Below are positions 54,605 through 64,000 of a DNA stretch of 64,000 nt, piece by piece. Positions within the stretch are counted from its first letter, which is position 1. Every line of letters begins with the position of its first letter. The position numbers and the translations under genes were made by a program. This DNA is from Alentia gelatinosa (taxonomy: Eukaryota; Annelida; Polychaeta; Phyllodocida; Polynoidae), in the NCBI GenBank assembly GCA_950022655.1, contig OX465580.1, positions 1,659,122 through 1,723,121 of the forward strand. The letters run 5' to 3'. The notes beneath the pieces are model-generated. The model saw only the letters and a program-made list of their open reading frames with translations. It ran no database searches and had not been told where the DNA came from.

Positions 54605-54925
54605 TAACGATGTGTTGTGGACAAGCGGCCATAAACCACATGGGGTTGACGCGTAGTAACACACGAGCGTTAGCGAGTATATCACTACCTCAACATCGTG
54701 CAGTTTACAGAGCCAGTCCTCCAAAATATATTTTTTTATATTTATTTTCCATCTCCTCCAATACATTAACCCAGGAAATATCATATTGAGGGTATATTAA
54801 TAGGGACTATGTTTCTGCTCTAGCGCAAAGGGACTATTTTCCCATATGTAATGTACTTGAGGCAGTATACAACAGATTTGAATGGTTATGGTATCTGACA
54901 GTTTTTAAATAATGGATAGTGGCTT
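54605..54925 (+). mobile_element. Hairpin element C6
   Basis: Hairpin GTGGACAAGCGGCCATAAACC / GTTTACAGAGCC with inner GGGTTGACGCGTAGTAAC and the tip CACGAGCGTTAGCGAGT at about 54662-54679, then CGCAAAGGGACTATTTTCCC and GGTATCTGACAGTTTTTAAA. Confidence 0.7.
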
Positions 54926-54927
54926 AC

Positions 54928-55265
54928 GTTAGACTTGCTCAAGTCTTTGATTATGAACATTCATTAAATGATTAAACACAATCAGAATAAAGGTCATTAT
55001 AGTATTTATCCTTCTCTGACTGGCCCATGAATCAAAGACTTGTCCACTATGAACGAAATCTCCTGTTTTTGGCCCCAAGTTGCTCCCTGTAACCCTACAC
55101 CTCCTATTACCCCTCCCCCCTCCCCTCCCCTCCTCCAGTTCCCTGGCCGTCTGTGTTGTCATAGCAATAAATCTCGTCTGTTCCTGACTGTGACCCAATT
55201 GATATCAAAGTGAGAGGGTATTAATCTCCCTTCAGATATCCTGACCAATAGCCAGGATATCTGTA
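54928..55265 (-). repeat. Dispersed repeat S1, copy 3 (full, inverted)
   Basis: Reverse complement of about 180-475 over its whole length, about 54 kb away. Same GTTAGACTTGCTCAAGTC end and the same CAGTTCCCTGGCCG middle. Confidence 0.7.
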
Positions 55266-55919
55266 TTAAGAGTGTTGGGAATACTGGCGCTAAACGGCGC
55301 CAGAAATCTTACACCATTACCGATTGTACCAGTCCCTGTATCCCAGCAGGGAGGGTAGCCATAGTATGCAGGGACTGGAGCCAGTCCCTGTATATTCTCA
55401 TTGGGGACTTTGCTTTCCATTGATGATAAAACATGGATAACATGAAGGAAGGACACATTCATAGATATAACGTAGATGTGTGTGTATAGGTAAAGGCAGT
55501 TGTAAAGATACCGCTCCCTGATGTTGTCGACCATTAACAACTGTACCCAATCAATACTGTACATCAATAATGGACATCCAGCGATGTACTTAGCAAGTTA
55601 CCCACAAAAATCAATTACAAGTATACAATTTTCACATTGAAACGGAAATTTACGAATCATTGTCGATTTCTGATAATACGCCATCTGTTTGTATTTATAG
55701 TAGGAGAAGACTTTAGTGAATGGCTATACAATGAATTATCTCATATCATGTGGCAGTAATCTATGGCAATTGATTGGAAAACTAATCATAAAATTCTTGA
55801 AACCTTGAAAAAAAAACCTTGTGAAGGACGAAATGTCGGTTATGTAATAAAGTCATCATTTACTTGGTAGTTGTGCTGAATCACTCCTTCAGTATCTATA
55901 ATAAAAATCTACACGGAAA
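55266..55919. other. Gene-free stretch
   Basis: CCAGTCCCTGTAT words near 55330-55390 are shared with S1 surroundings. No exon seen. Confidence 0.4.
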
Positions 55920-56255
55920 TCTCAGCCACAGCATTGAGCAAGTCTCTCCATGACTCAGCCACAGCATTGAGCAAGTCTCTCCATGACTCAGCCACAACAT
56001 TGGGCATGTCTCTCCCTGACTCAGCCACAGCATTGAGCAAGTCTCTCCATAACACTGCCACAATATTGAGCATGTCTATTCATGACTCAGCCACAACATT
56101 GGGCATGTCTCTTCATGACTCAGCCACAACATTGAGCAAGTCTCTCCATGACTCAGCCACAACATTGGGCATGTCTCTCCATGACTCAGCCACAACATTG
56201 AGCATGTCTCTCCATGGCTCAACCACAACATTGAGCATGTCTCTCCATTTTGTCT
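55920..56255. repeat. 33-bp minisatellite, about 10 units
   Basis: Unit AGCCACAACATTGAGCAAGT, CTCTCCATGACTC. The 33-bp period (11 codons) keeps frames open on both strands (131 and 63 codons); no evidence these are translated. Confidence 0.95.
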
Positions 56256-56303
56256 CAGCTGTGTCATTATACAGAACTTACTGGCCTCTTCTCAAATCAC
56301 CAT

Positions 56304-56440
56304 TGGGGGGGGGGGGGGGCAAATGGTGAGAGAGAAAGACAGGAGGAGAGGCAGAGAGACAGAGAGCGCGACAGAGAGTGATATGAAGACAGACAGAGAG
56401 ACAGAGAGAGACAGGGGAAGATGGAGACAGAAATAGGGGC
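56304..56440. repeat. G run and GACAGAGA repeat
   Basis: Poly-G at 56304-56318 followed by purine-rich GAGAGACAGAGAGA. Confidence 0.85.
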
Positions 56441-56690
56441 ACCAAACAATACCTTATGAGATTTTCCCAATTCCCAATTGAGTTTGCCAAATGCATGCTA
56501 TTATGTGATAGCTTGAATACGCAATTAATCATAACCTTATCAATTATATGACTAATTGAGATATATATGCTAATTAAGACAAAATGCTAATTAAGATACA
56601 TAATGCTCATCAATACCACAAGAGATCTGAGTATCAATCAAACGATAATCATAGCCTGGTGTAGAGTATAGATTATGTCGACGTGTACGG
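56441..56690. other. Gene-free stretch
   Basis: ATGCTAATTAAGAYA recurs three times (56560-56610). No gene. Confidence 0.4.
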
Positions 56691-57360
56691 CATGCAGAGA
56701 GAGATGAAGAGATAAACCTGTAAAACCCAACAAGGCGAAAGAGAGAGACTGACACAGGGCTACAGAGAAAGAGGAGGAGAAAGACAAAGAGTGAGAGACA
56801 TGGATAAACACAAAATGGGAACAGAGAGAGAGAGACAGAGAAACAGAGAGAGAGAGAGAGAGAAACAGAGAGAGACAGAGAGAGACAGAGAGAGGGAGAG
56901 AAAAAGAGAGAGAGGGAGACTGCAAGAAGGTAGATCCGGGTAGGCAGGGACAGGACAGAGAGAGAGATACAGATAGGGAGACAGAGAGGGAAATAGAGTG
57001 AGAGGTAGAGATAGAGAGAGCTGAGAGGTAGAGACTGGTAGACAGGGAGACAGAGAGGGAGACAGAGAGGGAGACAGAGAGAGAGGTAGAGAGAGAGAGA
57101 GCTGAGAGGCAGAGACTGGTAGACAGGGAGACAGAGAGGGAGACATAGTGAGAGGGAGACAGAGAGGGAGACAGAGTGAGAGGTAGAGAGAGAGGGAGCT
57201 GATAGGTAGAGACTGGTAGACAGGGAGACAGAGAGAGCCAGAGACAGAGACACACAGACAAACAAAGGAACAGACAGACAGAGATAGACACAGAGAGGCA
57301 GATAGACAAAGCCAGAGAGGTTGGGAGAGAGAGAGGCAGAGAGGAGGTCCCTGGTGAATG
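56691..57360. repeat. Purine-rich GACAGAGA/GAGAGA block
   Basis: Plus strand almost all purine with C at intervals. Partly organised into ~90-bp units containing AGAGACTGGTAGACAGGGAG (three copies, 57027-57230). The three minus frames of 225-276 codons are composition artefacts. Confidence 0.9.
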
Positions 57361-57449
57361 AGGCATGAGGTGAACATACACGACACACCACAGAGTAAAT
57401 AGCGCGCATGATAATGGGCCGTCAGCAGTGTAACCATTCACTTTCCTGT

Positions 57450-58735
57450 GCAATAACCTCCCCCCCACCTTGTACCCTCCCCCTCACCCCCTCCCACCCC
57501 ACACCTAAACCTACTACCACCCCCCGCCCACCCCCGCCCCACGAACCTCTATCATCAATCCCTCTCCATATGTCTCCCTTCCCAACTACTACTGCCACTA
57601 CCACCCTCCTGTACCCAACCCCACCCACCCACCTGACCACCCCATGTCTACTGCCACTACCAGCCTCCTGTACCACCTCCCCCACCCCCCTCCTATCTCT
57701 GTTACCACTACCACCCTCCTGTACCCAACCCCACCCACCCACCTGACCACCCCATGTCTACTGCCACTACCACCCTCCTGTACCACCTCCCTCACCCCCC
57801 CCCCCCCTCCGATCTCTGTTACCACTACCACTCCCCAACCCCACCCACCCACCTGACCACCCCATGTCTACTGTCACTACCACCCTCCTGTACCACCTCC
57901 CTCACCCCCCCCCCCCTCCGATCTCTGTTACCACTCCCCAACCCCACCCACCCACCTGACCACCCCATGTCTACTGCCACTACCACCCTTCTGTACCACC
58001 TGCCCCACCCCCCTCCGATCTCTGTTACCACTACCACTCCCCAACCCCACCCACCCACCTGACCACCCCATGTCTACTGCCACTACCACCCTCCTGTACC
58101 ACCTCCCTCACCCCCCCCCCCCTCCGATCTCTGTTACCACTCCCCAACCCCACCCACCCACCTGACCACCCCATGTCTACTGCCACTACCACCCTTCTGT
58201 ACCACCTGCCCCACCCCCCTCCGATCTCTGTTACCACTACCACTCCCCAACCCCACCCACCCACCTGACCACCCCATGTCTACTGCCACTACCACCCTCC
58301 TGTACCACCCCCCCCCCCCTCCGATCTCTGTTACCACTACCACTCCCCAACCCCACCCACCCACCTGACCACCCCATGTCTACTGCCACTACCACCCTCC
58401 TGTACCACCCCCCCCCCCCCTCCGATCTCTGTTACCACCACCACTCACCAACCCCACCCGACCACCTGACCACCCCATGTCTACTGCCACTACCACCCTC
58501 CTGTACCACCTCCCCCCCCCCCCCTCCGATCTCTGTTACCACTACCACTCACCAACCCCACCCGACCACCTGACCACCCCATGTCTACTGTCACTACCAC
58601 CCTCCTGTACCCAACACCACCCCCCTCCGATCTCTGTTACCACTACCACTCCCCAACCCCACCCACCTGACCACCCCATGTCTACTGCCACTCCCCCCTC
58701 CACAGCCCATATCCCCACGCAGCTACCACTACTAC
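57450..58735. repeat. C/T-rich satellite, ~105-bp units
   Basis: About 10-11 units with CCACCCTCCTGTACCACCTC, CCCTCCGATCTCTGTTACCA and CACCCACCTGACCACCCCAT, GTCTACTGCCACTA. C-run length varies most. Confidence 0.93.
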
Positions 58736-58929
58736 TGTCCAGTGACACCCCACCCTCCTCTCCTCATCCCAGAACCGCTCTCTGTTCCTCCAAACACACA
58801 CACACAGTAATATCCCCCACCCCCATCCACTCCCCTATCCTAATCCCTACCGTCCCTTTCCACAGCCACCCCCCTCCCTCCTGATACCCTCCTCCTCGCC
58901 CCTAACACATCCCACCCTCCTACCTCAAG
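58736..58929. other. C-rich spacer between arrays
   Basis: No unit structure. Confidence 0.4.
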
Positions 58930-60625
58930 TTACTACTATACGCCCTCCTCCCCCTCCCGCTCTGCTCCTGTACGCCCTCCCTCCCCCACCTCCTCCCTCC
59001 CCCCTCCCGCTCTGCTCCTGTACGCTCTCCCTCACCCACCCCCTCCCTCCCCCCTCCCGCTCTGCTCCTGTACGCCCTCCCTCCCCCACCCCCTCCCTCC
59101 CCCCTCCCGCTCTGCTCCTGTACGCTCTCCCTCACCCACCCCCTCCCTCCCCCCTCCCGCTCTGCTCCTGTACGCTCTCCCTCACCCACCCCCTCCCTCC
59201 CCCCCTCCCGCTCTGCTCCTGTACGCCCTCCCTCCCCCACCCCCTCCCTCCCCCCTCCCGCTCTCCCTCCCCCACCCCCTCCCTCCCCCCTCCCGCTCTC
59301 CCTCCCCCACCCCCTCCCTCCCCCCTCCCGCTCTGCTCCTGTACGCCCTCCCTCCCTCACCTCCTCCCTCCCCCCCTCCCGCTCTGCTCCTGTACGCCCT
59401 CCCTCCCCCACCCCCTCCCTCCCCCCCTCCCGCTCTGCTCCTGTACGCCCTCCCTCCCTCACCTCCTCCCTCCCCCCTCCCGCTCTGCTCCTGTACGCTC
59501 TCCCTCCCCCACCCCCTCCCTCCCCCCTCCCGCTCTGCTCCTGTACGCCCTCCCTCCCCCACCCCCTCCCTCCCCCCTCCCGCTCTGCTCCTGTACGCCC
59601 TCCCTCCCCCACCCCCTCCCTCCCCCCTCCCGCTCTGCTCCTGTACCCCCTCCCTCCCCCACCCCCTCCCTCCCCCCCTCCCGCTCTCCCTCCCCCACCC
59701 CCTCCCTCCCCCACCCCCTCCCTCCCCCCTCCCGCTCTGCTCCTGTACGCCCTCCCTCCCCCACCCCCTCCCTCCCCCACCCCCTCCCTCCCCCACCCCC
59801 TCCCTCCCCCCTCCCTCCCCCCTCCCGCTCTGCTCCTGTACGCCCTCCCTCCCCCACCCCCTCCCTCCCCCACCCCCTCCCTCCCCCCTCCCGCTCTGCT
59901 CCTGTACGCCCTCCCTCCCCCACCCCCTCCCTCCCCCTCCCGCTCTGCTCCTGTACGCTCTCCCTCCCCCACCCCCTCCCTCCCCCCTCCCGCTCTGCTC
60001 CTGTACGCCCTCCCTCCCCCACCCCCTCCCTCCCCCCTCCCGCTCTGCTCCTGTACGCCCTCCCTCCCCCACCCCCTCCCTCCCCCTCCCGCTCTGCTCC
60101 TGTACGCCCTCCCTCCCCCACCCCCTCCCTCCCCCCTCCCGCTCTGCTCCTGTACGCTCTCCCTCCCCCACCCCCTCCCTCCCCCTCCCGCTCTGCTCCT
60201 GTACGCCCTCCCTCCCCCACCCCCTCCCTCCCCCACCCCCTCCCTCCCCCCTCCCGCTCTGCTCCTGTACGCCCTCCCTCCCCCACCCCCTCCCTCCCCC
60301 ACCCCCTCCCTCCCCCCTCCCGCTCTCCTGCTATACGCCCTCCCTCCCTCACCTCCTCCCTCTGTTCTCCTATACCTCCTACACCCCCCTCCCCCATCCC
60401 CTCCCTCCCCCCTCCCACCCTCCTGCTATACGCCCTCCCTCCCTCACCTCCTCCCTCTGTTCTCCTATACCTCCTACACCCCCCTCCCCCATCCCCTCCC
60501 TCCCCCCTCCCACCCTCCTGCTATACGCCCTCCCTCCCTCACCTCCTCCCTCTGTTCTCCTATACCTCCTACACCCCCCCTCCCCCATCCCCTCCCTCCC
60601 CCTCCCACTCTTCTCCTGCACCCCC
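58930..60625. repeat. Homopyrimidine satellite, 50-bp then ~107-bp units
   Basis: 58930-60310: 50-bp unit GCTCTGCTCCTGTACGCCCT, CCCTCCCCCACCCCCTCCCT, CCCCCCTCCC with deletions. 60310-60625: three ~107-bp units with CTGCTATACGCCCTCCCTCC and TGTTCTCCTATACCTCCTAC. The minus-strand glycine/arginine-rich frames (460, 329, 319 codons) overlap each other in all phases and are not genes. Confidence 0.94.
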
Positions 60626-60734
60626 TCCCTGACCAGTCCACAAAAGGCTGGTCAATAGTGTCCATATCGTGACCGGTGTGAACGAGTGCTCTCAGTGACG
60701 TGAGTGAGAGTCGTCAATGAGGGTTGTGAGCTGA

Positions 60735-61916
60735 GAGAGGGGCTTGACCACGTCTCACTGCCATGTCCGCCCACCTGTCTGTACTGACACAGGAGTAGCT
60801 CTTAACAGCGCACCCCCACACGACATGAACCCACAGTCACACCACACCACACCACCACACCACACCACCACACAACACCACCACACCACACCACACCACC
60901 ACACCACACCACACCACCACATCCCTGAGAGAGGGGCTTGACCACGTCTCACTGCCATGTCCGCCCACCTGTCTGCCAGCCACACGACATGAAGTAAGCC
61001 CCAGTCACACCACACCACCAAACCACACCACACACCACCACATCACCACCCCACACCATCACATCCCTGAGAGAGGGGCTTGACCACGTCTCAGTGTCGT
61101 GTCCGCCCACCTGTCTGCCAGCCACACGACATGAAGTAAGCCCCAGTCAGACCACACCACCACACCAACACACCACATCCCTGAGAGAGGGGCTTGACCA
61201 CGTCTCAGTGCCGTGACCACCCACCTGTCTGCCAGCCACACGACATGAAGTACGCCCCAGTCACACCACACCACCAAACCACACCACACACCACCACATC
61301 ACCACCCCACACCATCACATCCCTGAGAGAGGGGCTTGACCACGTCTCAGTGTCGTGTCCGCCCACCTGTCTGCCAGCCACACGACATGAAGTAAGCCCC
61401 AGTCACACCACACCACCACACCAACACACCACATCCCTGAGAGAGGGGCTTGACCACGTCTCAGTGCCGTGACCACCCACCTGTCTGCCAGCCACACGAC
61501 ATGAAGTACGCCCCAGTCACACCACACCACCAAACCACACCACACACCACCACATCCCTGAGAGAGGGGCTTGACCACGTCTCAGTGCCGTGACCACCCA
61601 CCTGTCTGCCAGCCACACGACATGAAGTACGCCCCAGTCACACCACACCACCACACCAACACACCACATCCCTGAGAGAGGGGCTTGACCACGTCTCAGT
61701 GCCGTGACCACCCACCTGTCTGCCAGCCACACGACATGAAGTAAGCCCCAGTCACACCACACCACCACACCACACCACCACACCACACCACACCACACCA
61801 CCACATCCCTGAGAGAGGGGCTTGACCACGTCTCACTGCCATGTCGGCCCACCTGTCTACCACACAAACAGGAGTAGCTCTTAACAGCTCACCCCCACAC
61901 GACATGAACCCACAGT
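60735..61916. repeat. Nine-unit array with CAC-rich spacers
   Basis: Constant block GAGAGAGGGGCTTGACCACG, TCTCA-TGCC, CCACCTGTCTGCCAGCCACA, CGACATGAAGTAAGCCCCAG at nine positions (60735, 60925, 61071, 61184, 61326, 61439, 61561, 61674, 61811), separated by variable ACCACACC microsatellite. Confidence 0.9.
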
Positions 61917-62104
61917 CACACCACACCACCACCACACCACACCACACCACCACACCACACAACACCACCACCACACCACCACACCACCACACCACACCAC
62001 CACACCACCACACCACCACACCACAACACACCACACCACCACACCACACCACCACACCACACCACACCACAACACAACACCACCACACCACACCACCACA
62101 CCAC
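61917..62104. repeat. (ACCACACC)n microsatellite
   Basis: Near-pure CAC/CACAC run of about 190 bp. Confidence 0.95.
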
Positions 62105-63270
62105 CTGTATGCTACCGATATGGTGATACACACTCCCTATGTGTTTTCTATGGACACTTTGTATTAGGTGGATATATCTGTATGCTCCGGGTATGGTGAT
62201 ACACACTCCCTGTGTGTTTTCTTAGGACACTTTGTATTAGGTGGATATATCTGTATGCTGTGGGTATGGTGATACACACTCCCTGTGTGTTTTCTTAGGA
62301 CACTTTGTATTAGGTGGATATATCTGTATGCTCTGGGAATGGTGATACACACTCCCTATGTGTTTTCTATGGACACTTTGTATTAGGTGGATATATCTGT
62401 ATGCTCTGGGTATGGTGATATACACTCCCTATGTGTTTTCTATGGACACTTTGTATTAGGTGGATATATCTGTATGCTCTGGGTATGGTGATACACACTC
62501 CCTATGTGTTTTCTATGGACACTTTGTATTAGGTGGATATATCTATATGCTCTGGGTATGGTGATACACACTGCCTATGTGTTTTCTATGGACACTTTGT
62601 ATTAGGTGGATATATCTGTATGCTACCGATATGGTGATACTCACTCCCTATGTGTTTTCTATGGACACTTTGTATTAGGTGGGTATATCTCTATGCTCCC
62701 GGTATGGTGATACACACTCCCTATGTGTTTTCTATGGACACTTTTATTAGGTGGATATATCTGTATGCTCCAGGTATGGTGATACACACTCCCTATGTGT
62801 TTTCTATGGACACTTTGTATCAGGTGGATATATCTGTATGCTCCGGGTATGGGGATACACACTCCCTATGTGTTTTCTATGGACACTTTGTATCAGGTGG
62901 ATATATCTGTATGCTCCGGGTATGGGGATACACACTCCCTCTGTGTTTTCTATGGAGACTTTGTATTAAGGTGGATATATCTGTATGCTCCGGGTATAGT
63001 GATACACACTCTCTATGTGCTTTCTATGGACACTTTGTATTAAGGTGGATATATCTGTATGCTCCAGGCATGGTGATACACACTCCCTATGTGTTTTCTA
63101 CGGACACTTAGTATTAGGTGGATATATCTGTATGCTCCGGGTATGGTGATACACACTCCCTATGTGTTTTCTACGGACACTTAGTATTAGGTGGATTTAT
63201 CTGTATGCTCCGGGTATGGTGATACACACTCCTATGTGTTTTCTACGGACACTTTGTAGTAGGTGGATAA
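62105..63270. repeat. 73-bp satellite Z, right array, about 16 units
   Basis: Same unit as 23641-24275. Variants GTATGGGGATAC and ATTAAGGTGG mark sub-blocks. Frames up to 153 codons are repeat-derived. Confidence 0.95.
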
Positions 63271-63594
63271 TGGATTTAAGTATGCTACATAATCTTACTT
63301 GGCTTTGCCTCATGAGATTAACCCGCACCAGACTTCATGTCGTATTTTCAGTGGGAGCGGATCTCCATGCAGTTCTCGTCTCAGATATGGGGCTTTTAGT
63401 GGTGAGGGCATGTCGGGTAACAAATCTGACCTCACCTCCACACATGTCTCTCTGACACGCCACCCCCATCACAGAGGGTCTAGAGGAAGGTCCACTGTGT
63501 GGGCAAATAACATTAATGCAGTTCATTGTAGGAGAGACGCATTGGTCACGGTGAGTTCCGTGCCATACCACGGTGCGTGAGCTTGTAAAAACAC
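63271..63594. other. Gene-free stretch with a hairpin remnant
   Basis: AATCTTACTTGGCTTTGCCT then CATGAGATTA near 63289-63319 is a short hairpin whose minus-strand tip is TGAGGCAAAGCCAAG, resembling the A-type tip. Confidence 0.4.
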
Positions 63595-64000
63595 CTTTAT
63601 CACCTCACTTAAAGCTGGAGTGGTGGTGGGCAGGCCAGAGTCAGGCATGGAGGAGGGGAAGGGATACCTAACTACAGTCACCGTTATAAACTCACTTAAA
63701 GCTGGCGTGGTGGTGTACAGGACACAGTCAGGCATGAGGGGGGGAAGAGATACCTAACTACAGTCACCGTTATAAACTCACTTAAAGCTGGCGTGGTGGT
63801 GTACAGGACACAGTCAGGCATGAGGGGGGGAAGAGATACCTAACTACAGTCACCGTTATAAACTCACTTAAAGCTGGCATGGTGGTGATGTACAGGACAC
63901 AGACAGGCATGAGGGGGGGAAGAGATACCTAACTACAGTCACCGTTATAAACTCACTTAAAGCTGGCATGGTGGTGTACAGGACACAGACAGGCATGAGG
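63595..64000. repeat. 86-bp satellite, 4.7 units, open at window end
   Basis: Unit CTCACTTAAAGCTGGCGTGG, TGGTGTACAGGACACAGTCA, GGCATGAGGGGGGGAAGAGA, TACCTAACTACAGTCACCGT. It continues past the right edge. Confidence 0.95.

Noticed and set aside
58920..60418. Glycine/arginine-rich minus frames of 319-460 codons
   Set aside because: Overlap one another in all phases across a 50-bp homopyrimidine satellite.

Overview
This is animal nuclear DNA, and most of it is non-coding. The clearest anchor is a complete cytosolic-type tRNA-Ser(AGA) gene (1746-1827, minus strand) with internal A and B boxes and a long variable arm. No bacterial, phage or plasmid gene structure is visible. A very high load of minisatellites together with many short non-autonomous elements suits an invertebrate such as a marine one; lancelets are one group known to be minisatellite-rich. 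I cannot name the species.

Layout. By my own interval sums, roughly half of the 64 kb is tandem repeat. The main arrays have units of 51 bp (2394-6936), 43 bp (8.3-9.2 kb), 11 bp (12.1-13.9 kb), 35 bp (16.9-17.5 kb), 44 bp (19.6-20.0 kb), 16 bp (20.2-21.2 kb), 73 bp (23.6-24.3 and 62.1-63.3 kb), 39 bp (26.7-28.6 kb), 68 bp (29 kb), 106 bp (31.8-32.8 kb), 44 bp (35.3-38.1 kb), 10 bp (39.8-41.0 kb), 35 bp (41.2-42.5 kb), another 73 bp (45.5-48.1 kb) and 33 bp (55.9-56.3 kb). Purine or pyrimidine strand-biased blocks lie at 43-44.4 and 56.3-60.6 kb, and an 86-bp array runs off the right end. Most long open frames in the window come from these arrays.

Between the arrays lie dispersed elements. 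Some have terminal inverted repeats (667-1013, 15993-17596, 50152-50355, 52156-52735). A larger set each carry one long imperfect hairpin. I separate hairpin families A, B and C plus single examples. Their arms are unrelated, yet the hairpin tip is built the same way: a GA opposite a GA (tandem G-A mismatch) between G-C pairs, usually capped by a GNA or GNNA mini-loop. Two family A copies sit inside other repeats, so the target sites can be reconstructed; both look like clean insertions without target-site duplication. This hairpin superfamily is the best candidate here for an undescribed system.

Coding evidence is thin. Five minus-strand segments (30326-30462, 26646-26748, 26159-26278, 25113-25264, 15590-15850) are open, bounded by plausible splice sites, and have reading phases that chain without conflict. 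They may be internal exons of one unrecognised gene. A separate plus-strand segment (53152-53291) could be a terminal exon. Three CpG-rich patches near 7.7, 11.9 and 14.15 kb and two short AUG-plus-donor segments (15.1, 25.46 kb) resemble promoters or first exons but are weak.
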